Positions 46,016 to 55,395 of a stretch of DNA of 64,000 nt are shown one piece after another. The notes beneath the pieces are model-generated. The model worked only from the letters and a program-made list of their open reading frames with translations. It was not told where the DNA came from and made no database searches. The stretch is from Rhyacophila brunnea (taxonomy: Eukaryota; Arthropoda; Insecta; Trichoptera; Rhyacophilidae), in contig JAGYXB010000157.1 of the NCBI GenBank assembly GCA_022495005.1, positions 310,001-374,000 of the forward strand, in the 5' to 3' direction. How positions within the stretch are numbered: position 1 is the first letter of the stretch; the number at the start of each line of letters is the position of its first letter. A program made the translations under genes and the position numbers.

Positions 46016-46699
46016 ATTCTACAAATACGTGTAGTCTAACATACTACGGATTACAAGTAGGGAACATTATTGTAATCAAAATTTCTTAAAAGCGAAAAAA
46101 GTGAATTTTTACTGTTTCATTTTGAATAATCTCAAATAAAGCGTCAATGTTGTGATCTCGTTAAAGTGTACTAGATTTGTATACTTGATTCAACTTTTTT
46201 AAGGAATCTAAAAACAATCTCTATAGGTGATAATATTACGATTAAACGTAAAAGCTGCTAAATTTTAAATTTAAAATAAAAAATATTATTAATTGGAACA
46301 ACTTTCTCTTAAAACTTAAGCATATTATAAGTCAGCAGACCTTATTTAAGTTCTATGATTTTTTTACTAACACTCTATTTAAAGGTTTATTTCATAAAAC
46401 ATTCGTTATGAATAAAAATGTTAAATAAAAATTATCTCGATTTCAGTGTTTTCTTTATTAAGTAATTTAATAAGTTAGGGGTGGTGAAATTTTGAACTCA
46501 AGGCAAAATTGACGAAATTGAAAAAACTGCACTGGGTCCGTCGCGTACCAAGGCTGATATATTCAGACCGTGGCACTGAATTGAGAATTTTGATGGTAGT
46601 GATGATTATTGATTATCTTCAAATGCATATTTCGTTCAAATTATTAACAAACAATTTACCATAACATTGCATTTGAAGTATGAGCAATAACTAACACTG

Positions 46700-46975
46700 C
46701 TATCAAAGTTTAGAGTTTTGTATCACGGCCTGACCATAATGGGCCTTGTGACGTGCAAAGAACCACCTATAAGGCAGACTATATATTATGCATCGCCTGG
46801 GGGCGAGAAAATTCACGAAAGGACGAAACTGAGATGGCTAGACTGTACCACCAGAAATTTAAGAATCTGCAGCCAAAGCGACTATAAAACATTAGACATG
46901 GATCGTCTAGGATAGAAAATGTGTTTGATGGAGGCCATGATCAGCTTAGTGTACCAGAAATGATGATGATGATTC
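46700..46975 (+). pseudogene. LINE 3' end relic with (GAT)n tail
   Basis: The frame contains HERTKLRWLDCTTRNLRI then DYKTLDMDRLG, a stop, and decayed KMCLMEAMISLVYQK. It parallels the L-R-W-x-D-x-x-x-x-D-L, W-K-x-L-A-x-D-R and W-R-x-x-L-E-E-A blocks of LINE C-termini. A GATGATGATGATT tail follows (46961-46975) as in the 35.8 kb element. A hAT-like MITE has inserted into that tail. Confidence 0.65.
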
Positions 46976-47187
46976 GGTAATGTTCGGTTATTAGGAATAC
47001 AGCAGAAAAAATATTTCGAAAATACCCGATATACAGGATTATTTGTTAGTTTGGGTTAGTTTAGGTTAGGTTAGGTTGGGTTAGGTTAGATTTGGTTAGG
47101 TTAACCTAACAAATAATCCAATTTATCGGCTATTTTCAAAATGTGTTTGCCGTTGTATTCCTGACAACCGAACAGTACCGATGATTC
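46968..47187 (+). mobile_element. Foldback MITE with TTAGG core and 8-bp target duplication
   Basis: The element spans 46976-47179 (204 bp). Exact octamers GATGATTC flank it (46968-46975 and 47180-47187). The ends are long inverted repeats: GGTAATGTTCGGTTATTAGG, then ATACAGCAGAAAA, ending AACAAATAATCC ... CCGAACAGTACC. The centre is an array of about ten TTAGG-like pentamers. Eight-bp duplications are found for hAT, P and Merlin elements; the class is therefore open. The sister copy is at 48815-49013 with the core inverted. Non-coding. Confidence 0.93.
47041..47107 (+). repeat. TTAGG telomere-like array at foldback centre
   Basis: The plus strand carries TTAGGTTAGGTTGGGTTAGG with flanking degenerate units (GGGTTAGTTTAGG, GATTTGGTTAGG), ending in an inverted TTAACCTAAC. 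It occupies the whole space between the inverted arms of the 46976-47179 MITE. Confidence 0.9.
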
Positions 47188-47189
47188 TT

Positions 47190-48355
47190 ATCTACTGTGG
47201 ATTATTATTTATGATTATTTTTTGTTGAAATAATGTAATAAAAACCACGCCATCATGTCTGAATATTTAATTTAATTTAGTTTTTTGTAATTGTTATAGA
47301 TAATTAAAATAAGACTTTATTAAATACTATGTATACGACAATAACTGCATTATAAATGTTATTGCGGAGCCCTGTACTCGTATAATTTATATAAGCAAAA
47401 GGGTTTGGGGTGGTTGATATCCGACCAACTGGAAGTTATTAGATTTACACTCAAGCTCTCTTTTAAAACATGCTTTGATACTGCTATTATCATGAAAATA
47501 TTTGACCCACCCACGGCTCAATTTTGATTAAATTGTATAATGTACGCTTTTGTTTGGTGTACTAATTAAACGAAAAAGGACAAAAACGATACAACACATA
47601 ACTTCATTACATAATAATATATTTTCCCTGGCAGTAAATTAATGTGAACTGACAGAAAATTAATTAGTTTACTATTAAATTAAATATTTATATAATTATA
47701 ATTAATTAACTTGTGATGATACATTTTTTGGCAATTTAAATATGACTTTGATGGTGAATTAGTTTTACATTAAGAGGGTACATGCTCAGCGTAGGTCAAA
47801 ATGGAGCTTTTATTCTATTTTCAAAGCATGATCCTGGACATTCCTTAAACGTTGTAGGTAATCTATTTATATAATTTTGAAGCCTTATTATCCTTTATAT
47901 TTATTTTAAACATAAGAGAAAAAGTCGATTTAGAGATAAGTATTCCTTGTTTTCCCATTTTTTTCAGTACAATAAAAATATCAAATAAACGCTTTTGGTT
48001 GTATTATTTTCGTAGTTTTATTTCTTAAAATACATTGAATTCCGCATCTACACATACCAGACATGTTCACTACAGGCTCATATTGTTTGACTTATATACT
48101 TTTTCTTAAATGTCCCATTACTATTAATAGCAGTCACCCTACAAAGTTTTTGTTAATTTTACGACAGTTAATTTATTAGCATAGTTACTGATATTGCAGA
48201 TACGGATATTGCATTGCGATATTTCAATCGTTTTGGTGATGGTTCCCTGAAATAGGTCTAAGCAAATTTCTCAATCAGAATTTTTTATTTCATTGAACTA
48301 AAATTACATATTGCCAATATTGCTGGTTTAAAAAAAAAAAAACCTCCCTAAAACA
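47190..48355. other. Gene-free AT-rich stretch
   Basis: No coding, RNA or paired element recognised. Confidence 0.5.
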
Positions 48356-48357
48356 AG

Positions 48358-48380
48358 CCATAAGATTCGGTATCTTATGG
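48358..48380. other. Perfect 9-bp hairpin beside a poly(A) run
   Basis: CCATAAGAT-TCGGT-ATCTTATGG forms a 9-bp perfect stem with a 5-base loop, about 15 bases after an A13 run (from about 48330). It could be a structured end of a short retroposed RNA or a chance palindrome. Confidence 0.4.
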
Positions 48381-48499
48381 GCGATCCGACAAAAATTGTG
48401 CACACTTTTTCAGTCACATACTTATTTGTTTTCGTTGAATTAAGAATACCTACATATTAGTACAGATGGCGTTGCATAGTTTTTCAAAATTCATTTGAT

Positions 48500-48735
48500 C
48501 CTACCTAAACCAAACCATAAAACGGCATGAACCCGGGAGATACAGGATTTGATTCCCCGTCGGGGTGGCTAACTTTTTTCAAAAAAATATTTTTTTCTAT
48601 TGGTTATAATATACTCTCTCAGAAAGTGTTTTTCAAAATTATGTATGTTCAATAATTAGAATGATACATTCTTAAATCTTGTGAATTATTTGTTGAATAA
48701 AAGAAATAGTTAATTATAAATTATTGGCAAGTTCA
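48500..48735 (+). mobile_element. SINE-1 copy
   Basis: The tRNA-like 3' head half (GGAGATACAGGATTTGATTC then CCCGTCGGGGTGGCTAAC) is followed by the diagnostic body: TTTTTTTCTATTGGTTATAA, ACTCTCTCAGAAAGTGTTTT, AAAATTATGTATGTTCAATA, and a tail AATCTTGTGAATTATTTGTT then GAATAAAAG. The A-box half is eroded. Head-to-tail agreement with the 49.1 kb copy is very high. Confidence 0.85.
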
Positions 48736-48802
48736 AGTAAGTTACACCATAAAAAATATTGGAGAAATCCACGACATCGGTTAGTAATCGAATTAATAAA
48801 CA

Positions 48803-49021
48803 AAAATCGAAGTAGGTACTGTTCGGTTATACGGAATACAGCGGAAAACACATTTTGAAAATAGCCGATAAACTGGATTATTTGTTAGATTAACCTAACC
48901 AAACCTAACCTAACCTAACCCAACCTAACCTAACCCAAACTAACAAATAATCCAGTATATCGGGTATTTTCAAAATGCGTTTTCCGCTGTATTCCGTATA
49001 ACCGAACAGTACCAAAATCGA
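48803..49021 (-). mobile_element. Foldback MITE with TTAGG core, inverted copy
   Basis: The element spans 48815-49013 (199 bp), and its outer inverted arms are almost perfect: GGTACTGTTCGGTTATACGG at the left is complemented by CCGTATAACCGAACAGTACC at the right, and pairing continues about 70 bp. The core is CCTAA-rich on the plus strand, so it lies opposite to the 46976-47179 copy. AAAATCGA occurs at 48803-48810 and 49014-49021; four extra bases (AGTA) lie between the left octamer and the element. Non-coding. Confidence 0.9.
48886..48945 (-). repeat. CCTAA telomere-like array at foldback centre
   Basis: Plus strand reads CCTAACCAAACCTAACCTAA, then CCTAACCCAACC, TAACCTAACCC and so on, about ten degenerate units of the insect telomeric pentamer on the minus strand, flanked by the foldback arms. 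Confidence 0.9.
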
Positions 49022-49094
49022 TTGCCAAAGTAGCTTGATTTGGAAGAGCGCTGATGAGTAGCTATTAAAATTGACCAACAGTTAAAATTTTGTC

Positions 49095-49265
49095 ACAATT
49101 AGTATATCACTGCGTAGCATATTGGTAAATGCGACGGATCTGGAGATACAGGGCTCGATTCCCCGTCGGGGTGGCTTACTTTTTTCAGAAAAAGATTTTT
49201 TCTATTGGTTATAATAATATACTCTCTCAGAAAGTGTTTTTCAAAATGATGTATGTTCAAACCAT
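49095..49265 (+). mobile_element. SINE-1 copy with fuller tRNA-like head
   Basis: The head contains an A-box-like GTAGCATATTGGTAAATGCG and a B-box GGCTCGATTCC, then CCCGTCGGGGTGGCTTAC. The body repeats GATTTTTTCTATTGGTTATA, CTCTCTCAGAAAGTGTTTTT and GATGTATGTTCAA. The tail beyond is replaced by unrelated sequence, so the copy is 3'-truncated. It lies 82 bp downstream of the TTAGG-core MITE. Confidence 0.85.
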
Positions 49266-50060
49266 AATACATAAAGAAAATACATAGATATACCTGCAAT
49301 TTCTGGTTTTAGTTCAATGTAAGTTTAATGTGAACTTTTGATGTCAGATATTAACAGCCTATTTTCACCCTTCGCTAATGTAGTTTTGTTAAAAGAACTG
49401 TCAATATCAATAACTCCAAAATTGTAGTATTAATATTCAGACTTCTAAGGAATAAAGCAATAATATACATTCTATATTCACGATTGTTCATTACATAATT
49501 TCAGTAGCATAAAATAATTTTAGGTATACCCACTCATTTGATATAATGTATCAACTTCAATTCAAACTTCAGCAAAGCTGTCACAAACCTAATTACAAAT
49601 CATTATAATTAAAACCATTGATTATACGTGGCAACTAATCGAGAACCATGCTTTGCCATAAGTTGTGCGGCTTGTAATAAATCTCACACCCAGTGAACAA
49701 TTGGGCAAAAACGGGAACCGCAATTTACGGTCACGTGTTGTGAGAACCGCAAAACGGTTAATTTTCGCAATATAGCCTGCGCACTGGGACGAGCATAATG
49801 CCCGTGCCTCGGGAAAGTCACGGAAATGGATATTACCCAGGTATTTATCCATTTACAGCGTATTAGATATTCAAGGTAGAAAAAAATTTGTAAAATGACT
49901 ACCTGTATGAAACCGTACTTGAAAGAACACGATAGCTGTTTAATGACTTAATTAACGAATACTTAGTTTGTCCTTAAATTTATAATATTATATTACATTT
50001 TATACCGTTTCATTCATTGGTTTCACAATTCATATTTCAAGATTGTATCAAAATTTTAAC
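49266..50060. other. Gene-free stretch with a GC-richer patch
   Basis: A patch at 49640-49850 holds a 76-codon minus-strand frame with a Cys/Arg/Phe-rich peptide and no recognised domain, plus repeated GAACCGCAA words. It may be an exon or element remnant. The remainder is featureless. Confidence 0.35.
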
Positions 50061-50423
50061 TTAAGGCTATACCTCAGCTGAGACTAATCTAAAAAGATCG
50101 TGACTAGGCGATGCGCGGATCGTGCAAATGACGCGTGCTGAACGAAATATAATTTGTCATAAAAATTCAACATGCATCCATTGAATGTTATGTTTATTGT
50201 TATATTACTAATAATAATAGTATATTCATTGACATGTTTTCTTTTTCAAGTACATGCGGAACGTATTTTAGTCATCTTTACACGATTTAAGAATATATTC
50301 CTCCGACGCCATCACAAAACAAATTGACGTGGTCACAGGTCAGCTCCGTCTGGCAAAGCGGCCGAAATTACGTCCAACATACTGTTGATAATTATTTGCC
50401 GTTTCACTTATGTACGCTCTTAA
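50061..50423 (-). mobile_element. TTAA-flanked element, piggyBac-like, copy 2
   Basis: Reverse-orientation sister of 44619-44990, bounded by TTAA at 50061-50064 and 50420-50423. Its outer word TTAAGGCTATACCTCAGCTG parallels the other end, TTAAGAGCGTACATAAGTG, in reverse complement. It inserted at a TTAA belonging to repeat P: TTAATACTATCGACC is intact at 60.7 kb and 39.4 kb. Confidence 0.87.
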
Positions 50424-50530
50424 TACTATCGACCGAAGGTACTTGATGGATTTAAGTTTTGTACTATTCCATTAGTCTTTTTTTGCAACCCAGGTTTCGC
50501 CTTTCGGAATCTATTAATTAACCAATTTAT
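50424..50530 (+). repeat. Repeat P fragment with hairpin core
   Basis: Begins TACTATCGACCGAAGGTACT and TGATGGATTTAAGTTTTGTA, continues with CTATTCCATTAG, and ends with GCAACCCAGGTTTCGCCTTT then CGGAATC. The last part is the reverse complement of the 60944-60980 core, so this copy is internally deleted relative to 60.7 kb. A TTAA element abuts its left edge. Confidence 0.75.
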
Positions 50531-50733
50531 AGAATAATATTATATAAATACGATTTATGAATGAACGATCCTTAGATTAGTTTAGAAAACATGAGAAAAA
50601 ATGAATTGACTAAAATTCGAACTTATAACCACGGTTTTTTGAATTCCGCCAAGAAATAGTTACTATTTTTGTAATTTAAACAAATGTTATTAATATTAGT
50701 TACAAATTTTATAGTTGGCTTTATTGACACTTC

Positions 50734-51034
50734 GTCTATTCTATACACAAGGCTGTTTTTGGTCCGCTACGGCAGCTAAATAGGGTAGGAACGTATCGAA
50801 TTATTAACATTTATTGTAATAACTACAATAATTTAGTTATACTTGTTACAATAAGTACTATGTTTTAACAGCACCTCTCTTAGCTATGATAAATTTTAGA
50901 ACGAGCTAGACAATTTTGATAGTTAAGACGGTTAACTTATTGTAATTGTTACAATAAGTGTTAATAATTCGATACTTTCCTACCCTATTTAGCTGCCGTA
51001 GCGGACCAAAAGCAGGCTTGTGTATAGAATAGAC
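50734..51034. mobile_element. Foldback MITE with about 95-bp arms
   Basis: The left arm is GTCTATTCTATACACAAGGC, TTTTGGTCCGCTACGGCAGC, TAAATAGGGTAGGAA, TATCGAATTATTAACA. The right arm is its inverted copy with only a few differences, ending CTTGTGTATAGAATAGAC. Total length is 301 bp with an AT-rich spacer of about 100 bp. No clear target duplication. The near identity of the arms suggests recent origin or gene conversion. Non-coding. Confidence 0.92.
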
Positions 51035-52620
51035 CCGCTGATGTATTATATTGTGTTTATTGGTTTTCAAAATTATGTATTTTCAGTCATAATAAAGTTG
51101 CAATTTTAAATTGTATACGTACGTCGGATTTGGATATACTTAATCAAATTCCTGAAAGAATTCTGGAGAAATGATTGATATTATGGTTTTCACAAATTTA
51201 TAAATATAAATAGTTATGTAAGAGTTGAAGGAACTATTTACTAAAAAACATATTTGTTTAATTTAATAGGATTTTTATGTTTATTAATGAAATTTAGTCA
51301 AGAAAATTTAAACAGAATTATTTAAAACATATTTTAATGAAGGTTATTGCTAGATGTGGATTTAATATGGAAGACAATGAACTGGTGATGATAATAATTA
51401 TTTTGAGGAATCAATAGATCTTTAATAAAATACATAGATATTTTTTTTAGTTGTATCAATAAATTTACATGTAATTATTACTTTGGCCGTACATCCTAAT
51501 ATTTTGACTCAGATTTTCCAATAATTGCAATAAATTAATTAAAAATGTTTTTTTAATAAGAGGAAGTCTATATTAAAACATTTATTTCTTTTAAGATTGC
51601 ACAGTTGGCCTAAAGCAAAATTACGGTCGATTAAAAGCATTTGGCATAATGAAGAACACATTAAGTTATTTTTATATTTTAATATTCATCAAAGATGTGG
51701 ATTAAGACTAATGCAACTATAGCGTGATGTACAAAATGAGAATGATTATTTCGTTATTATATTATATTTAATTAAATAAAATTATTTTCTTCAACACTAC
51801 GGTACGTACCATTGTTCTATTATAAAGTATAAATAATATATGCCGATATTTTAGTGGACTGTAATACGAGTTTGACTAGGTGAGACAGATTGGGGAACTC
51901 CGGGCACTAACCCTTATACCCTGGTAGCCAAAGGAAATTCCGCACACATACTGTTATGTTTGTACTCACAATGTATATACAAGCGCGTGGCTACGTTGTA
52001 GTTTTGGTGTTTATGATTTTGATGTTATTAGTCAATTCTTGCATTATTAAGATAACTTATTATATTAAAAAGATGAGTACAATCCAATAACTATGACATA
52101 ATACCCAGAGTCAAGTCATAAGCATGAAGTAAAGACAGATAATCACATTAAGTAGACCCAATGACTCCTGCTTGCTGGGTCAGTGATTGGCGACTAATTT
52201 TGCCGATATAGAGAGATATGCTGCTATTGTAAGCAAAAAGACAGTCTTTTTGATTTTAGTGAAATGAGAACGCAAGTTTTATACCACCCTTTATATTATA
52301 TTATGTAACATTATTGGATTGTTTTGACATATGTACTTTATAAATATAGGTACACTGTGTAAAACCAGAAATGTCTTTTGATTTAGCAGGGCGGTATGTG
52401 CGTATGTTCATGGATTGCGGAGCAAACTCTACGAAAGCAGAGGTAAATACGATTAATAAAAAAATATATGTGCATTTTAGATTTAAATCCGCTATTCAAA
52501 TATTTGTTAGTCATCATGTCAACCTCTGATATATAGTATTTAATAACTGAGTTAGAGTTATACTTGGTATAATTCCATTTAATAGTACATTCTAGAAGTC
52601 GAGAATTATTTCGGTGGTCA
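51035..52620. other. Gene-free stretch
   Basis: No coding, RNA or paired element recognised. A slightly GC-richer spot at 51870-51960 is unassigned. Confidence 0.5.
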
Positions 52621-52885
52621 TATCGTCCTTGTTCTGGCAGAAGACACTAATTCGAAAAAATGCCATATTGAGTTAGTTATACCAAAATGTTCCTTATTTT
52701 AAACTTTACCGTCTGGAAACCTTCTTAATAAATAAACAGTCTTTATTTTAAAGTCATCCTTTTTACGATTAAGTACTCAATAAACTCACATGATAGACCA
52801 TTTCAAACATTTTAACAATTTCAAAGTCAAATTACTCAAAACTAGTATTCTCCAGTTAGTGTGTTCTGCCAGAACAGAGACGATA
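52621..52885 (-). mobile_element. TA-flanked MITE, copy 2 of a pair
   Basis: Reverse-orientation sister of 45378-45642. The element runs 52623-52883 (261 bp) between TA dinucleotides, with ends TCGTCCTTGTTCTGGCAGAA and, reverse-complemented, TCGTCTCTGTTCTGGCAGAA. The two copies differ by a handful of substitutions and small indels. Non-coding; the 62-codon frame across its right end is chance. Confidence 0.92.
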
Positions 52886-53619
52886 TTATCATTAACACTA
52901 AAAATATTATTAAAGGATGGGTTTCCTCTCACATCCAAATTTGATGACAACAGATTGTTAGAGTACGAGAGTATATAATTTTATCCAGCTTCTGTGATAG
53001 GTTGGCTTGGACTCTTATCATCAAAATATAAAAGAAGTTAGGTCATTTTTCCTCCTTTGAAGCCAATATAGATGATTGCGCTTTTTGCAATAGACTATAA
53101 TTTTAAAATGCTGGTGGATTACGGATTAATGAATCATATACATGCGTAAGTTATTGAATAAAAAAATATTTATTATTTGAAAGAAAATTATGAAATTAGA
53201 CCCACATGTTTTATTAACTAATTAAAAAACTTTTGAATTCATAATGATTTATGTAATTAAGAAACGTGTATAATATTTTATAAGATTAATAATTATTAAA
53301 GGCACTTTCGTCAAAAATACTATTCTTGTACTTAAAACAGAATATCTCAGTTGTCTTGATTTAGACAAACTTATTTTTAAGCTCGCAAAGTGATTCTTGC
53401 GAAACACGTCACTTACTACCTACTTGAATAAGCTGTATTGAATATCCATTTTAGCTGTGCACTTAAACGCCACATGGTTTAAATCAATCTATCTGACAGA
53501 CAACCATTACACAGCCCAGTTCCTAATCTAATACACATTATTATTAAATTCAATTGAAATTTTATTTTATTGTTTTTCGTATAACTATTATGAAGATTAA
53601 ATTTATTTACTTGTCAAAG

Positions 53620-53862
53620 TAATTGTCTTCTAATATCAATAAATATTTTATTAATAAACCATCACGTACGTATCTACAGTCAATATTAATAACGTTATTG
53701 TAAGTAAGTAAATATTGAATATACATACTTTGAACACATCTCATGCATATACACACCAGGAAAAGTCATTCTGTAAAAAAAAAATCGACGCCCGACGGGA
53801 CTTGAACCTGTATCTGCTGATTCACGCCAGTATGCTTTTCCAACTAAGCTACGGGCATCTTA
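53620..53862 (-). mobile_element. SINE-1 copy with well-preserved tRNA-like head
   Basis: On the minus strand the head reads GATGCCCGTAGCTTAGTTGG with A-box TAGCTTAGTTGG, then CAGGTTCAAGTCCCGTCGGG with B-box GGTTCAAGTCC. A 7-bp acceptor-like stem (GATGCCC with GGGCGTC, one G-T pair) closes it. The anticodon arm is imperfect with an 8-base loop, so it is a tRNA-derived SINE rather than a working tRNA. The body to lower coordinates matches SINE-1 only loosely (GAGATGTGTTCAAAGTATGT). Confidence 0.7.
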
Positions 53863-53929
53863 GTTAATTACAACGATTTTAACTACTAGTTGTTACATGA
53901 AATGATTATCGAATTGCGTTATAATGTTA

Positions 53930-54002
53930 ATTAATATGTATATTAAATTAATAGAATATTAAATTCTCAGATCTTGTGTCTTATTCGTTGAATAAAAAAA
54001 AA
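53930..54002 (+). mobile_element. SINE-1 tail fragment
   Basis: TTAAATTCTCAGATCTTGTG then TCTTATTCGTTGAATAAAAA matches the terminal 40-50 bp of SINE-1 copies at 15.2, 48.7 and 60.27 kb. Head and body are absent, and its closeness to the minus-strand copy at 53.7 kb is probably coincidental. Confidence 0.65.
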
Positions 54003-54339
54003 AGTTTATTAATGTAATATTACTTAATTTAAAAACCTATCTATGAATAAGTAGCCTCCATTAAACTGAGCCCCATTCAGGGATTAGACTGGAGTCGGTA
54101 TTCGGTTATTATATAACTGGGAGTTGGCATTAGTTTTGTAGTGATCAATAATAGTGTGAAGATTTATTGCGTATTTTATGTTTATATAGAGATTATATAA
54201 TAGCTTTCAGAATTTTATATTATAAATAAATATGTACATCATACTAAATCGAATGTTAGCATATCAATAATCTGAGAAGGACATATGGCGCATCAGCTAA
54301 CGTACGGGTTCTGGTAAAAGAAAAAAATGAGAGTGATGA

Positions 54340-54412
54340 TTAAGCCCTCGTAGTCCAGTACGTAAGGCGATGACCATTCATCCGGGGCCCCGAGTTCATT
54401 ATTTGTTGTCTA
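54340..54412 (+). mobile_element. Weak tRNA-like head
   Basis: GCCCTCGTAGTCCAGTACGT and GGGGCCCCGAGTTCATTATT have tRNA-like spacing with degraded A- and B-boxes. No SINE body is recognisable downstream. Confidence 0.25.
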
Positions 54413-54869
54413 TTACTCAATACCAAGGAACAGAACTGAAATACCTGATGGGTGTGGAGAAACAGGCAACTGATCTCGAGTGTGGAAAAATATGGTATAA
54501 ACTTAGGCACGTATCAAGGATACGTTTGTATTTCATTCTGACAACTGCTATCGTTTTATGCACTGACGCTCATTCAGTATTGATGTATTTGAAGGTTGCA
54601 ACACACACTTTTGCACGTCTATAATGTGTGGTTAATTTTTCTTAGGACACTCATACATTCAAAACCCTGCATAAAAATGTAGTGTATTGGTATATTGCCT
54701 ATCGGAATTCTAGTTATTAATCTATTCTGTGCTAAATACACCACTGTAGTTGGTCTTCGTAACCTGTTGTAGTTTTAAAAAAGATATTATATATAAACTT
54801 ATTTAATTATTATTTTTAGATTAAAAAAAATCTTATATATTGTCATCACTTGCCGCTTACCTGAGAGAA

Positions 54870-54888
54870 GCAATGGATCACTCGGCTC
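54870..54888 (+). rRNA. Short 5.8S rRNA-like fragment (relic)
   Basis: GCAATGGATCACTCGGCTC matches the conserved 5' part of eukaryotic 5.8S rRNA at 18 of 19 positions (the usual reading is GCAGTGGATCACTCGGCTC, from memory of the family). The sequence on either side does not follow 5.8S. It lies 15 bp before a MITE terminus. It is a fragment at most, not an rRNA gene, and may have been carried by a retroposed or captured segment. Confidence 0.4.
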
Positions 54889-54903
54889 ATACCTGGCTGC
54901 ATT

Positions 54904-55188
54904 TGTGTCGCTGAGTTCCAAGCTCGCTATAACACTTTTTCATTATGTTGAGAAAATCAACAAAAACTTTTTGAACTAGAAAGGTTTTTGTATGTTTCAG
55001 TAGTGTTTTAGCTGGATTTGATAGACACATTGATTCTGTTTCATAAATGACAGTTAATCGTAGCGGCTTTTGAAAAAGGCAATAAAATTTTCATGTAGAG
55101 ATTTTATTAACGAATCCAACGATATATAATAATATATCTTAATTATTTCAAAAAAGTGTTATAGCGGGTTATGAAACTCAGCGACACA
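54904..55188. mobile_element. MITE with about 38-bp imperfect inverted ends
   Basis: The left end reads TGTGTCGCTGAGTTCCAAGC, then TCGCTATAACACTTTTTC. The right end, reverse-complemented, reads TGTGTCGCTGAGTTTCATAA, then CCCGCTATAACACTTTTTT. The interior is AT-rich and non-coding (285 bp total). The TGTGTCGCT start is shared with the 18791-19037 MITE, although the rest differs. Target duplication unclear. Confidence 0.87.
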
Positions 55189-55357
55189 TATATAAATTAT
55201 TAATCATAATTCTTTTACTACATTTTTTCGTCGCAACTTGTTGATTATTGGACGTTGCCCTCCAGTTTTAACATTGAGTATACACAGGAATAGTGATGTA
55301 ATGTTAATATTTCCCAAAGCAATATTATTTTTCATTAAGCTTATTTACAGAAACCCA

Positions 55358-55395
55358 GCGGCAAACAGATTTTGAAAATAGCTGATATTATACGT
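55358..55395 (+). repeat. Relic arm of the TTAGG-core MITE family
   Basis: CCCAGCGGCAAACAGATTTT then GAAAATAGCTGATA resembles the arm ACAGCGGAAAACACATTTTG then AAAATAGCCGATA of the 48815 element. No core or second arm follows. Confidence 0.5.

Noticed and set aside
47041..47107. True telomere or chromosome end
   Set aside because: The array is about 60 bp, degenerate, and fully enclosed by inverted arms and an 8-bp target duplication.
53786..53862. Functional tRNA gene on the minus strand
   Set aside because: The acceptor stem and boxes are good, but the anticodon arm is imperfect with an 8-base loop and the sequence continues into a SINE-like body.
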